Shown piece by piece: positions 1-8,793 of a stretch of DNA of 64,000 bases. The notes beneath the pieces were generated by a model that was given only the letters and a program-made list of their open reading frames with translations, was not told the DNA's origin and ran no database searches. The translations under genes and the position numbers were made by a program. The stretch spans positions 496,001-560,000 of the forward strand of contig NZ_NOIS01000002.1 in the NCBI RefSeq assembly GCF_004137765.1. The letters are read 5' to 3'. Numbering within the stretch: the stretch's first letter is position 1; each line of letters starts with the position of its first letter. Source of the stretch: Rothia uropygialis. GTDB lineage: Bacteria > Actinomycetota > Actinomycetes > Actinomycetales > Micrococcaceae.

Positions 1-653
1 TTCTTGATGTGGGTCCGAAGCCGGTTCATCTGGCCCGGTCGATTCCGCGCTATCCTTTGCGCCAGCTCTTCTGCGAGCCCCAACATTTTGAGTGGTTCGG
101 CCTCGAGGATGCTGCCGCGGATCGCTCCGGTCGATTCTAATGCGCTGGGCAGCACTCGGGGGCTACGGCGTATGTCCAATTCGTAGTCGCAGGACCTAGT
201 GCTTACCCCGTACCCGAAGCGTCCGTAGATTCCGCCTTCCGAGGCGGTCAGCGCCGAGAGAGCAAAGCCTTCGCCCTGGGCAGTGCGGAGTTCTTCGGTC
301 ATCATCGTCCGCAGGAGACCCCGGCGCCGATGCGAGGATGCAACGCCTACGCCCGAAATCGCCCACGTTCCAACGGTCGCAGCGCCTACGTTCATGGCCC
401 GTGGAAAACCGACGATCGTCGAAACGGGCCGCGGGGTCGTACCGGCCCATTCGGGCGCCGGCTCAGTCTCTTCGAATCCTCGGTAGACAAAACCTTCGTG
501 CTGATACTCCTGTGCCAGGTAGTCTTGCACGCCTCGCGTTCCTGGGTCTTCGTGGAAGCCGCGTTGCACCCGCCCGTGAAAACGCCGGTAGGTCTCGGTG
601 GCTTTGCCATCGGGACCGAGTGCTTCTCTGATCTCAAAAGGCTTCAAACTCAT
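1..653 (-). CDS. Eis-like GNAT N-acetyltransferase, N-terminal part (runs off left edge)
   Basis: The frame is open from the ATG at 653 to the window edge, giving about 217 residues of a family usually near 400, so the C-terminal half lies outside. The N-terminal GNAT domain is clear: a core beta strand leads into the acetyl-CoA pyrophosphate loop VASSHRRRGLLRTMM, followed by ALTASEGGIYGRFGYG, a signature of the Eis family. Eis proteins transfer acetyl groups to amines, including lysines and aminoglycosides; the substrate here cannot be told. The start lies 27 bases after the polA stop on the same strand, so the two are probably co-transcribed. It was translated by hand because its stop is not in the window. 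Confidence 0.85.
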   Translation of the reverse strand, partial: MSLKPFEIREALGPDGKATETYRRFHGRVQRGFHEDPGTRGVQDYLAQEYQHEGFVYRGFEETEPAPEWAGTTPRPVSTIVGFPRAMNVGAATVGTWAISGVGVASSHRRRGLLRTMMTEELRTAQGEGFALSALTASEGGIYGRFGYGVSTRSCDYELDIRRSPRVLPSALESTGAIRGSILEAEPLKMLGLAEELAQRIARNRPGQMNRLRTHIK

Positions 654-680
654 GTGGTTCCTCTTCGGTTGACGGATCAA

Positions 681-3455
681 CTAGTGGGCGGCGTCGTTCC
701 AGGAGCGTCCGTGGCCAACCTGAACCTCGAGGGGCACGCGGAGCGTGACGGCGTTGGACATTTCCTCGCGGAGAATGGCCTCCGCCGCCTCGTACTCCCC
801 TTCGGTGACTTCGAGGATCAGTTCATCGTGGATCTGAAGGACCATTCGGGTCGAAAGCTTTTCCTCGCGCAATCGCCGGTCAACACCGAGCATCGCGATC
901 TTGATGATATCGGCGGCCGAACCCTGGATCGGGGCGTTGAGCGCGGCACGTTCCGCATTGTCCCGCACTTGACGGTTGGAGGAATCCAAGTCCGGAAGGT
1001 AGCGTCTGCGGCCGAACATTGTCTCCGTGTAGCCGACCTTCTTGGCCTCATCGACCACTTCACGCAAGTAGGTGCGCACCGCACCGAAACGCTTGAAGTA
1101 GTTGCTCATCAAACCGCGGGCCTCGTCCACGGAAATGTTCAGTTGCTTCGACAGGCCGTAACTCGACAGGCCGTAGGCCAGACCGTAGCTCATGGCCTTG
1201 ACTTTCGAGCGCATTTCCGAGGTGACGTCTTCCGGGGCGACGCCGAATACCTGCGACCCCACGAATCGGTGGAGGTCTTCTCCCGATTTATAGGCGTCGA
1301 TCAGGCCTTCGTCCTGGGACAGGTGCGCCATGATGCGCATCTCGATCTGGGAGTAGTCCGCCGTCAACAGAGTCTCGTATTCGGCACCGCAGACGAAGGA
1401 ATTGCGGATCCGCTTGCCCTCTGCCGTCCGGACCGGAATGTTCTGGAGATTCGGATTGATCGAGGAGAGCCGTCCCGTGGCTGCCGTGGTCTGGCCGAAG
1501 GTCGTGTGCACGCGGTTCGAGGCCGTGGTCGCGTCCTTGAGCGCGGTGACGAATTGCTGGAGCTTGGTGAACTCGCGGTAGCGCAGGAGATACCCCATGA
1601 AGTCGTGGCCCTTGGTGCCCGGCTCGAGTTTGGTCATGAGTTCTTGCAGCGACGACGCGTCCGTGGTGTAGCCCGAAGAGATCTTCCGTGTCTTGGGCAG
1701 GTCCAAGGTCTCGAACAGGACCGTCTGCAATTGTTTGGGCGAGGAGAGCTTGACGGCTTCTCCGACTACCTGGTCCGCGTTGCGTTGCGCCGTGTCGATC
1801 TCAGCCTGAAAGTTCCCCTGCAACGTGTCCAGCTCTTGCACGTCCATCGCGATCCCGTTGGTTTCCATGTCGAGCAGGACGCGCGACAACGGAACCTCGA
1901 TCTCGTCCAAGATCTTCTTGGCCCACCCGTGCTCGGCCAGGCGCTCGGCTATCGCGTCTGCGGCTTCGTGCATCAGCCAGGCCGCGGAGGCAAATCGATC
2001 GAGGCTTGCCGAGGTGTTCTTCTCCCTGGCTTCCTCGGATTCCTTTTTCAGCGCCGCGGCGGTTGGCTTCTTGAGTTTGGCGCCGAAGTCATAGGTCGTG
2101 AATTCGGCGGCGAGTTCCTGAGGGCTGTATCCGCGTGCGCCGGGGCGCAGGACGAAGGCTTCGAGCGCGAGGTCCCGACCGGCGTCGGGGAGTTCGTAAC
2201 CGAGCTCTCTCAACGCTTTGATCAGCTCTTTGAGGTCGGAGACCAGCAGGTCGCCCGCGCGGTCTTTCAATGTGGAAGACAGAGCCTCACTCAGGTTGGC
2301 ATCGGCCTGTTCGAGCCGCACGGATCCGACGGACTCCCGCGTGGCCAGGAACAGGACGTCGCCTGCCCGATGGTCCTGCTCGAGCGTCAGGGCCACGGCC
2401 GTTCCCGGCCCCGCGACGACCTGAGCGAGCTCGTCCGAGGTGAGGATGTCACGACGCCCGGGTATCTCGATCTGAGGTTCCGGTTCGGCCTTGACCAGGT
2501 CCACGCGGACCCGCTCGCGGAGACGGTTGAATTCGAGCTCGTCGAAGAGTTGATCCATCGCCTCGAGATCCGGCTCCCGACGCTCCATCTGGGCGAATGT
2601 CACGGGCAGGTCGACGTCGCGCTTGAGCTCGTTGAGTCGGAAGTTGCGACGGACGTCCTCGAGGTGGGCACGGAGGTTTTCTCCGACCTTCCCGCCGATC
2701 TCGTCCGCGTGGTCGATCACGGACTGCAAATCCCCGTACTGGTTGATCCACTTGGCGGCCGTTTTCGGACCTACCTTCGGAACGCCCGGCAAATTGTCTG
2801 CGGTTTCCCCCACCAGCGCGGCCACGTGGCGGTACCTGTCCGGTCCTACGCCGTATTTCTCCTCGATGTCCTCGGCCGTCCTCGGTGGGATGTCGGAGAT
2901 CCCCTTGGTCGGGTACAGCACGTGCGTGGTCTCCGAGATGAGTTGGAAGGCGTCCCGGTCTCCCGAGACGACGACGGTATCGGCGTCCGCGTTCTCGGCC
3001 ATTTTGGAGCCGGTTGCGATGATGTCGTCGGCTTCGAACCCTTCGACCGTGATCCACGGGATGTTCAAGGTGTCCAGAACCTTTTGGATGTACTCGATCT
3101 GTCCGGAGAACTCCTCGGGGGTCTCGGCGCGTCCGTCTTTGTATTCGGTGTACTCCTCGGACCGGAACGTTGGCCCGCTCAGGTCGAAGGCCACGGCCAC
3201 GTGGGTGGGTTGAAGCTGGCGGACCATGGTAAGCAACATCGACGTGAAGCCGTGGATTGCGTTGGTGTGCTGCCCTGCGGAGTTGGAAAAACGATCCACG
3301 GGGACCGCAAAGAATGCACGGAATGCCATGGAGTGGCCGTCGATCATGAGGAGTCGTTTGCGCTCCCCTGCGTTCTCGGCGGGATCGGCGGGTTCAGGGG
3401 TATGCTCGGCCACGGTGGCCTCCTCGGCGGGCGTTGTCTCGGATGCGGAAGTCAC
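681..3455 (-). CDS. polA: DNA polymerase I
   Basis: A 924-residue family A polymerase for Okazaki-fragment processing and repair synthesis. The N-terminal third is the 5'-3' exonuclease (LLMIDGHSMAFRAFFA near residue 36, then EGFEADDIIAT and VSGDRDAFQL). The middle is a 3'-5' exonuclease-like domain without obvious catalytic acidic motifs, as is usual in actinobacteria, so proofreading is probably absent (family knowledge). The C-terminal polymerase domain has motif A DYSQIEMRIMAHLS (around residue 695), an O-helix region with KAMSYGLAYGLSSYGLS, and motif C QIHDEL (around 875). Length is normal. An acidic, Ala/Glu-rich leader of about 30 residues precedes the conserved start, so a downstream start is possible. 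Confidence 0.97.
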   Translation of the reverse strand: MTSASETTPAEEATVAEHTPEPADPAENAGERKRLLMIDGHSMAFRAFFAVPVDRFSNSAGQHTNAIHGFTSMLLTMVRQLQPTHVAVAFDLSGPTFRSEEYTEYKDGRAETPEEFSGQIEYIQKVLDTLNIPWITVEGFEADDIIATGSKMAENADADTVVVSGDRDAFQLISETTHVLYPTKGISDIPPRTAEDIEEKYGVGPDRYRHVAALVGETADNLPGVPKVGPKTAAKWINQYGDLQSVIDHADEIGGKVGENLRAHLEDVRRNFRLNELKRDVDLPVTFAQMERREPDLEAMDQLFDELEFNRLRERVRVDLVKAEPEPQIEIPGRRDILTSDELAQVVAGPGTAVALTLEQDHRAGDVLFLATRESVGSVRLEQADANLSEALSSTLKDRAGDLLVSDLKELIKALRELGYELPDAGRDLALEAFVLRPGARGYSPQELAAEFTTYDFGAKLKKPTAAALKKESEEAREKNTSASLDRFASAAWLMHEAADAIAERLAEHGWAKKILDEIEVPLSRVLLDMETNGIAMDVQELDTLQGNFQAEIDTAQRNADQVVGEAVKLSSPKQLQTVLFETLDLPKTRKISSGYTTDASSLQELMTKLEPGTKGHDFMGYLLRYREFTKLQQFVTALKDATTASNRVHTTFGQTTAATGRLSSINPNLQNIPVRTAEGKRIRNSFVCGAEYETLLTADYSQIEMRIMAHLSQDEGLIDAYKSGEDLHRFVGSQVFGVAPEDVTSEMRSKVKAMSYGLAYGLSSYGLSKQLNISVDEARGLMSNYFKRFGAVRTYLREVVDEAKKVGYTETMFGRRRYLPDLDSSNRQVRDNAERAALNAPIQGSAADIIKIAMLGVDRRLREEKLSTRMVLQIHDELILEVTEGEYEAAEAILREEMSNAVTLRVPLEVQVGHGRSWNDAAH

Positions 3456-3477
3456 CTACCAATCCTAATCACAGGCA

Positions 3478-3948
3478 GTGACGAGTTTGAGCGAGACGAT
3501 GACGAATAATCCTTATACCGATTCTCTGATCAGGGCTGGAGTGCCGGAACAGTACCATTCACGCTTCGCTCGGAACGGTTTGGGCGGTTTGGCGGAGAAG
3601 TTGGGGATCGTCTTCGAAACCATGGGGCCGGACCTCATGGTCGCCAGGTTCCCAGTTGAGGGCAATGAGCAGCCGTTTGGTCTGCTCCACGGCGGGGCGC
3701 ATTTGATTCTGGCGGAGACTCTTGGTTCTGTCGCGTCAGGTTTGGCAGGAGGAGAGGGCAAACAGCCCATGGGCGTGGATATTAATGCCACGCACCAACG
3801 CGCCGCTTCGAGCGGGTGGGTCACCGGCACGTGCACGCCGATCCATGTCGGGCGAACGCTCTGTATTCATGAGGTCGTGATGACCGACGATGCCGGCCGT
3901 CGCCTCTCGACGGCACGGGTCACAAACTTGTTGGTCGACCGCCGCTAG
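3478..3948 (+). CDS. PaaI-type hotdog-fold thioesterase
   Basis: A 156-residue protein from GTG at 3478, or 149 from ATG at 3499; neither start has a strong ribosome site. A single hotdog domain carries the PaaI signature QPFGLLHGGAHLILAET (active-site HGG context) and the central strand GVDINATHQRAA. Such proteins hydrolyse acyl-CoA thioesters, often aromatic or menaquinone-pathway substrates, but specificity cannot be read from the sequence. It is divergent from polA with only about 20 bases between the starts, so the two promoters must overlap the opposite gene. Confidence 0.85.
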   Translation: MTSLSETMTNNPYTDSLIRAGVPEQYHSRFARNGLGGLAEKLGIVFETMGPDLMVARFPVEGNEQPFGLLHGGAHLILAETLGSVASGLAGGEGKQPMGVDINATHQRAASSGWVTGTCTPIHVGRTLCIHEVVMTDDAGRRLSTARVTNLLVDRR

Positions 3949-4014
3949 AACCTAGATCGCACAGGCGCTTGAGGCATAGCTGGTTGCGGCACTGGCGGTC
4001 GCTGATCAGGTGGC

Positions 4015-4722
4015 TCAAGCGACCTGGGAAACGATGGTTTCCGCAACTTCTCGCATCGAGAGTCTGCGATCCATCGAGGTCTTCTGGATCCACCGGAATG
4101 CTTCCGGTTCGCTGAGGCCCATTTTGGTGGTGAGCAACGATTTGGCCCGCTCGACCAGCTTCCGGGTTTCGAATTGTTCTTTGAGGCCGGTGACTTCTTT
4201 CTCGAGTGCCTTGATCTGCTCAAAGCGGCTGACTGCCACTTCGATCGAAGGAATCAGGTCATTCTCGGTGAATGGCTTGACCACGTAGGCCATTGCCCCG
4301 GCTTCCGTGGCCCGATCCACCAGTTCTTTCTGACTGAAGGCGGTCAACAGCACCACGGGGGCGATACGTTCCCTGGCAATCACTTCGGCGGCGCTGATGC
4401 CGTCCATCTTGGGCATTTTGACGTCCATGAGCACCACGTCGGGCTCATGGACTTTCGTCAGCTCCACAGCCTCTTCCCCGTTGCCGGCCTCGGCAACGAC
4501 GTCGAACCCATGGTCCTTGAGAATCTCCACGATGTCGAGCCGGATCAGAGCTTCGTCTTCTGCGACGACGACCCTGCGCTTCTCGACCTGTTCCTGTTCA
4601 GGAGCGGGCACTTCGAGGTCCAGATTCTCCTGATCGGGCGTCGGCTCTGTCACCTTGTTCTCCTCTGACGTCACGTAGTTGTCCGCGCCGCCTCGCGGCT
4701 CGGGCCTAAAGTCCTTGCTCAA
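4015..4722 (-). CDS. pdtaR: ANTAR-domain response regulator (PdtaR type)
   Basis: A receiver domain followed by an RNA-binding ANTAR domain. The receiver (roughly residues 49-165) has the acidic pair in VVVAEDEALIRLDI, phosphoacceptor Asp in VLMDVKMPKMDG, Thr/Ser in VVLLTAFSQ and the Lys in YVVKPF. The ANTAR part has RAKSLLTTKMGLSEPEAFRWIQ and SMRE. The domain order matches M. tuberculosis Rv1626/PdtaR, which pairs with the histidine kinase PdtaS and binds transcripts to affect termination. No kinase gene is adjacent. The first 45 or so residues are acidic and unconserved, so translation may begin at an internal GTG such as the one before TEPTPDQ. It stands alone, followed leftward by the convergent thioesterase gene. 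Confidence 0.93.
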   Translation of the reverse strand: MSKDFRPEPRGGADNYVTSEENKVTEPTPDQENLDLEVPAPEQEQVEKRRVVVAEDEALIRLDIVEILKDHGFDVVAEAGNGEEAVELTKVHEPDVVLMDVKMPKMDGISAAEVIARERIAPVVLLTAFSQKELVDRATEAGAMAYVVKPFTENDLIPSIEVAVSRFEQIKALEKEVTGLKEQFETRKLVERAKSLLTTKMGLSEPEAFRWIQKTSMDRRLSMREVAETIVSQVA

Positions 4723-4807
4723 ACGCTAGTTTACGTCCAACTGGTCAATCCGTGCTCGTCGAAGTGGCCGCTTGTGAATATTGCTTCACGCCGCGGGGCA
4801 GAAAACA

Positions 4808-4845
4808 GAGCCCGGTGCCGCTTCGTCCGAAGCGGCACCGGGCTC
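4808..4845 (-). terminator. Perfect hairpin downstream of the SRPBCC gene
   Basis: Arms 4808-4825 and 4828-4845 are an 18-base perfect inverted repeat with a 2-base centre, GC-rich (GAGCCCGGTGCCGCTTCG). It lies just 3' of the leftward gene ending at 4879 and before the pdtaR start region, so it is best read as an intrinsic terminator of the leftward gene. The U-tract is weak, which is common in actinobacteria. Confidence 0.85.
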
Positions 4846-4878
4846 GTGAGCCTACCCAAAAACTTGGGTCAGCAGGGT

Positions 4879-5343
4879 CTATTCCCCGGAGACGGCGTTA
4901 GCAAGCTGCTCGAGGGACTCTTCCAACTGCTCCTGAGAAACCAAGGGCATGCCCAGCTCTTCGGCCGCCTTGGGATCCATCTTGGACCAGTCATAGGTCA
5001 GTGAGACGTCGGCCGATGACGAGCCCGTGGACTCGAGGCTCCAGGTCCATTCCCAGCCCGGGGGTTCCTCACCGGCAGGCGCAGTCTGCCAGGCCACGAG
5101 CTTGTTCTCGTCGAATCCCGTGACGTAATTGTCCGTCTTGTAATCCCCGCCCATGTGCGGGCCGTTCATGTTCATGCGGAAGACGTCGCCCGTCTTCTGA
5201 ATACGGTCAGTTTTGTCGTCGGAGACGACGTAGCCGGATCCGTCGAATTCGTGGTGGCGCTCCGGATTGCTCAGGAGGTCGAAGATCTTGTCGGATGGCT
5301 CGTCGATGGAGCGGGAAACGGTAATCGAAGTCGTCTCAGACAT
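4879..5343 (-). CDS. SRPBCC / polyketide cyclase-like lipid-binding domain protein
   Basis: A 154-residue single-domain protein starting MSETTSITVSRSIDEP. The ATG at 5343 is preceded by a strong GAGGAGA ribosome site; the longer upstream frame has no such site. The opening TSITVSRSIDEPSDKIFDLLSNPERHHE is the usual first strand and helix of the SRPBCC (Bet v 1/START) fold, which forms a hydrophobic pocket, and the WEWTWSLE strand and C-terminal helix complete it. Members bind or modify lipids or polyketides; no ligand can be inferred. It is monocistronic and ends in the hairpin at 4808. Confidence 0.8.
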   Translation of the reverse strand: MSETTSITVSRSIDEPSDKIFDLLSNPERHHEFDGSGYVVSDDKTDRIQKTGDVFRMNMNGPHMGGDYKTDNYVTGFDENKLVAWQTAPAGEEPPGWEWTWSLESTGSSSADVSLTYDWSKMDPKAAEELGMPLVSQEQLEESLEQLANAVSGE

Positions 5344-5598
5344 TGGTTCTCCTCTGCTTGACTGCAGTGGCTGCCGCGTCGGAATAACCTTCGGCGGAAA
5401 CCTGGACACCATCAACCCTAGTGGCTGCCACCACGCTTGACGATCAGCCAAGAGCTGATTCGCAGCTTGCGCCAACTTCGCTTTCGTGCATGGACTCACT
5501 ATTGAATTGTTTGCGGAGAAAACGTGTCTGGAGGCCGAAAACGCGTTGTCGGAGCCTAAGATCCGAGGGTCAATCACTTTTCCCTTTGGAGTTCCCTC

Positions 5599-6813
5599 AT
5601 GTCTTTCTTCGGTTCTTCTTTTCCAACCGGTTCACGTCGTTGTTCCCGGGCCGTTAAGTTCGTAGCGACGGGTGCTGTCGTGCTCATTGCCATTAGTGGT
5701 TGCGGACAAAACGCAGGCTCTTCCGGTTCCGCCTCCGCGCCCGTAACCTCCTCATCGAGTGCCTCGTCCTCGATACCAAGCTCGGGGGCCTCCGCAGACG
5801 GTCCCGCGGAGACGTCACCGTCGCCTTCTGATTCTCCTCAAGGGGAGTCGGTCGAGCCGATCAATGCATCGAGCCCTCAGGCCGGGGACGCCATGGCAGC
5901 GTTGAACTCGCTGCCGGTCAAGGGGAAGGCGCCGAAAACCGGGTATGAAAGAAACCAATTCGGCTCCCCCTGGATGGATACCGATCGAAATGGGTGCGAT
6001 ACCCGCAACGATGTCCTGCGCCGCGACCTATCCGCCGTGTCCTACAAGCCGGGCACCAAGGACTGCAAGGTGACCTCGGGCAGCCTGGTGGACCCTTACA
6101 CCGGCAAGGACATCGCTTTTACTGCCGGCAAGTCCACGAGCAGCGCGGTTCAGATCGACCACGTGGTCAGCCTCTCAAACGCCTGGCAGACGGGTGCGCA
6201 ACAGCTTTCGAAGGCCGACAGAACAAACCTGGCCAACGATCCACTGAATCTACTGGCCGTGGACGGCCCCACCAACCAGGGCAAGAGCGACGGCGACGCC
6301 GCGACCTGGCTCCCGTCCAACAAACAGTTCCGATGCGATTACGTCGCTCGGCAGGTTGCGGTGAAGGCCACCTACCACCTCTGGGTCACGCAGGCGGAGA
6401 AGGACGCAATTTCGGGACTCCTGCAAGGTTGCCCGGGTGAACAGTTGCCTTCCCGATCCCAGCCTCCAGCGGTCGAACCTGCACCGGAGGCCTCGCCGAC
6501 CACGGCGCCAGCGCCCTCGACGAACGAACCGGCCCCAGCGCCCGTCACCGAGGGACCGGTCACCAGTGAGCCTGCCCCTGCCGCGCCTGCAGAACCTGCC
6601 GCACCTGCCGCGCCTGCCCCCGCGGAACCGGCTGCCCCCGCGGAACCCGCGGAACCTGCGGCACCTGCGGCACCCGCTCAGGAGGGCGCCTACTACGCGA
6701 ATTGCACGGCGGCTCGAGCTGCCGGAGCAGCTCCCCTGTACGCCGACTCCCCCGGATACAGACCTGCCCTGGACCGCGACGGCGACGGTGTCGCATGCGA
6801 GACAAAAGGCTGA
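5599..6813 (+). CDS. Secreted lipoprotein HNH nuclease (DUF1524) with C-terminal Excalibur domain
   Basis: A 404-residue exported protein. A signal peptide ends in the lipobox-like ISGC (Cys near residue 35), followed by a long Ser/Pro-rich linker. The nuclease domain (about 100-280) is of the GmrSD-C/DUF1524 HNH kind: KAPKTGYERNQFGSPW, WMDTDRNGCDTRNDVL, QIDHVVSLSNAWQTGA with the catalytic His, and NDPLNLLAVDGPTNQGKSD with the conserved Asn. A roughly 90-residue Pro/Ala/Glu repeat follows, then an Excalibur calcium-binding motif (YYANCTAARAAG to DRDGDGVACE). Secreted nucleases of this kind are common in actinobacteria and are thought to act in nutrient scavenging or competition. The start has GGAG about 8 bases upstream. 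No immunity-like gene is adjacent. Confidence 0.92.
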   Translation: MSFFGSSFPTGSRRCSRAVKFVATGAVVLIAISGCGQNAGSSGSASAPVTSSSSASSSIPSSGASADGPAETSPSPSDSPQGESVEPINASSPQAGDAMAALNSLPVKGKAPKTGYERNQFGSPWMDTDRNGCDTRNDVLRRDLSAVSYKPGTKDCKVTSGSLVDPYTGKDIAFTAGKSTSSAVQIDHVVSLSNAWQTGAQQLSKADRTNLANDPLNLLAVDGPTNQGKSDGDAATWLPSNKQFRCDYVARQVAVKATYHLWVTQAEKDAISGLLQGCPGEQLPSRSQPPAVEPAPEASPTTAPAPSTNEPAPAPVTEGPVTSEPAPAAPAEPAAPAAPAPAEPAAPAEPAEPAAPAAPAQEGAYYANCTAARAAGAAPLYADSPGYRPALDRDGDGVACETKG

Positions 6814-7017
6814 TCTACTGCATTTCTCCTGGTGGCATGGGGGGCCCATCGCCTTCTTCGGAGGATTTCGCGGAGGAAAACAGGGACCCAGCGAGTGCTT
6901 TTGATTGCATATCTATATATTCAGCATTTGATCGTATAGCTATTAAATTTTTGAGTATCGAAATTTCTCCCGTAAAGTAGATTCGCCAATATAGGTGAAT
7001 ACCGCTGGAAGGATTCC
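6814..7017. other. AT-rich spacer and probable promoter of the 7018 gene
   Basis: Composition drops sharply here, with long A/T stretches at about 6898-6980 (TATATATTCAG, TATTAAATTTTTGAG), unlike the flanking core genes. A GGAAGG ribosome site lies just before the ATG at 7018. No coding frame or hairpin stands out. It probably contains the promoter of the secreted-protein gene and marks the start of the atypical stretch. Confidence 0.5.
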
Positions 7018-7602
7018 ATGAAAACACGTGCCAAAAATATAGTCTCCCGAAGGGCCTTAGCGAAGGGGGCGATGTGGGCAGCACCCGTAATGACGACAAC
7101 AGCTTTTGTGCCTAGTCACGCAGTTTCCAACGCACAATCCACCCCACGTGTCAGCGGGAATATGCAGGTAAAAAGTGAGTGCTTCTCCAATACCGAGAAC
7201 ATCATCCGGATTTCCAACGTCGCGAACTACCCCAGAGGGGGATTTTGGGTCGAGGAGGCTCAAGCCAAAAGCAAAGCCACTGACGCCAAGATAACATTCT
7301 ACTTCCCTACGAACCTCGGCGGCCTTCAGTGGAGAGCGCAGCGAAACAATGGTTTATGGTCGACCCCGGCTTACGATTCCACTGCACCCACAATTAATGG
7401 ATTCAGAGCCTATACCACCACCTACACCGGGACCTGGGGGTACGACGGAAAAAACCGCATCTTATTGACCACTTCCGGGATGGATTTCGTGGCCAATGGA
7501 CCTCAAAACCTTTGCAGGGCCACAGTAAATATACACGCCATAAGATCGGTCAAAGTCGACGGAGTGGTGCGCACAAAAAAAACAAAGACCACACTTACTT
7601 AG
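7018..7602 (+). CDS. Orphan secreted protein with Tat-like signal
   Basis: A 194-residue protein that I do not recognise. The N-terminus MKTRAKNIVSRRALAKGAMW has an Arg-Arg followed by a hydrophobic, Ala-rich segment and a likely cleavage near SHAVSNAQS, fitting Tat or Sec export. The mature part is Ser/Thr/Asn/Gly-rich and probably beta-structured, with two cysteines (in SECFSNTEN and NLCRATVN) that could form one disulfide, and it ends in a Lys-rich tail. Codon use and GC are lower than in neighbouring core genes, suggesting horizontal origin. GGAAGG lies upstream of the ATG. It may be a surface or cell-wall associated protein; no enzymatic motif is visible. Confidence 0.7.
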   Translation: MKTRAKNIVSRRALAKGAMWAAPVMTTTAFVPSHAVSNAQSTPRVSGNMQVKSECFSNTENIIRISNVANYPRGGFWVEEAQAKSKATDAKITFYFPTNLGGLQWRAQRNNGLWSTPAYDSTAPTINGFRAYTTTYTGTWGYDGKNRILLTTSGMDFVANGPQNLCRATVNIHAIRSVKVDGVVRTKKTKTTLT

Positions 7603-8173
7603 TCCCACAAATAGGCGTATTTCAGGAAAGTACGACTCCACAAATCACCATATCGCTACGGTCCGTTTGTCGGAGCACGAGGCCTGCACGAAACTGGCCT
7701 CTGGCTCCGACATATAATTTCCCAAATCGAGTTTCGGTCAGACATACAACCCAAGGGGCGAACGGGCTAGAAGGTATTCGGGCAATCGAACAGCATGGCG
7801 GATCGACCTTGCGGTCGTCATTTCCCTCCCCGTGGCGCGCCGACGCGCAGCCGACCTCGGAGTTTACCCGCATGGGCCAGCGAGCGCCTTTCTTCCTCTG
7901 ACACGGAAACTGACAGCCCAATATTAACGGTATGAGCAACAGCGAAGCCTACGAGTCCCGATTCTAGACTTCCCGGACGCAACCTACCCCGAATACGTAC
8001 CCCTGACACCCCATAATCAGAGGATCCGCATTGTGTCCTGGATTACCCGGAAATTTAGTTATTTAGCAATCAGAATTTTAAGAAAACGATTCCTGTTCTG
8101 TACATTGCCGGGTGGTCGGCCTAAATTGCCGAGAGTAGCCATCACAATCTTCGCGCATCAGAGAAGAGCAACG
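7603..8173. other. No intact gene; atypical-composition spacer
   Basis: About 570 bases with no frame that looks coding. Frames of up to 129 codons exist on both strands but lack ribosome sites, actinobacterial third-position bias and recognisable motifs. The 8030-8110 part is again AT-rich. It probably holds decayed DNA between the secreted-protein gene and the broken frames that follow. Confidence 0.5.
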
Positions 8174-8536
8174 ATGTCCATCGCTTCCACCGGGGTCGTC
8201 ACTTCCACCGCGTCGCAGATCCATGGCGCGACCCGCAACCGCGCCAAGAGCTGGCGGTCGAAGGAAAGCGGAAGCTAGATCACGATCTCACCGAGGATGC
8301 GCTGAACAACCTGGGAGACGCCGCCGCGAACCTCGGCACGTACTTCTTCGAACGGACAATCGCCGCTATCAGATCGGGCCGGCGGGAAAATTGGCCCCTC
8401 GCTCCAGACATCTCGTCGGTGACTGAAATTGTTTTTGAATGGCTTCAAACCGGCAAGATCGACGGCTGGCTCTACGTCCGAGAATCCGACGATCTCTCTC
8501 CCTCCCTCCCCCCCCCCCCCCCCCCCCCCCCCCCCC
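8174..8536 (+). pseudogene. Broken reading frame ending in a 29-C tract
   Basis: An ATG at 8174 opens MSIASTGVVTSTASQIHG and stops at 8276. A second frame, open from about 8125, continues as DLTEDALNNLGDAAANLGTY and EIVFEWLQTGKIDGWLYV with good codon character up to a run of C from 8508 to 8536. Joining the two requires a frameshift. The function is not recognisable; the amphipathic helical text resembles cytoplasmic or linker sequence rather than a catalytic domain. The C run would encode polyproline. With 28 C instead of 29 this frame would join the Ltp-like frame downstream. Confidence 0.5.
8508..8536. repeat. Homopolymer run of 29 C
   Basis: Direct count gives 29 consecutive C residues (8508-8536), preceded by a CCTCCCTC stretch. 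It lies between two protein-like frames that are out of register by one base. Such runs are prone to slipped-strand length change in cells and also to error in sequencing, so the true length is uncertain. Confidence 0.9.
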
Positions 8537-8572
8537 GTCATCTGCTCAGACACAAGATCAGTCCGCTCTCTG

Positions 8573-8793
8573 ATGAAACAGAAAGCCCCCGAGGCGACCA
8601 GGGAAGCCAGTACACCGAGTGAGGAATCGACTCGGTCGGGCGATGCCGGGTCGGTTCCGAGGGAATACAAGTCGGCGCTGAAAAAAGGGGGGAAGGGTAC
8701 TCAAAGGCGATGCACATGGCCAAACAAGGCATCTATGATCAGTTGTACGGCGAAAAGCTCACGCCGGAGGAAGGTTCCCTCACACCGCGCTGA
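8573..8793 (+). pseudogene. Frameshifted remnant of an Ltp-family lipoprotein repeat
   Basis: From ATG 8573, frame 2 reads a Ser/Thr/Glu-rich linker and then SVPREYKSALKKGGK. After an A6G6 run (about 8681-8692), frame 1 continues YSKAMHMAKQGIYDQLYGEK and LTPEE before a stop at 8791. Together these match the repeat of the Ltp family (host cell surface-exposed lipoproteins): an E-x-x-x-ALK start, Y-S-x-x-MHM, KQGIYDQL, YGE and a TPEEA-like end. Ltp of a streptococcal phage blocks DNA injection by other phages; in actinobacteria these repeats occur on many secreted proteins of unknown role. The one-base frame break makes it non-functional as sequenced. Confidence 0.65.

Noticed and set aside
330-3509. 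A 1059-codon rightward open frame opposite polA
   Set aside because: It is the antisense shadow of a GC-rich gene. polA on the other strand has every expected motif, and the antisense text has no family features.
6550-6680. Pro/Ala/Glu repeat in the nuclease gene as a DNA-level tandem array
   Set aside because: The repeat units are irregular and follow from a low-complexity protein linker; no exact long unit is repeated.
7622-7939. A 105-codon leftward frame after the orphan secreted gene
   Set aside because: No ribosome site, poor codon bias and no recognisable domain; treated as part of a non-coding, decayed stretch.
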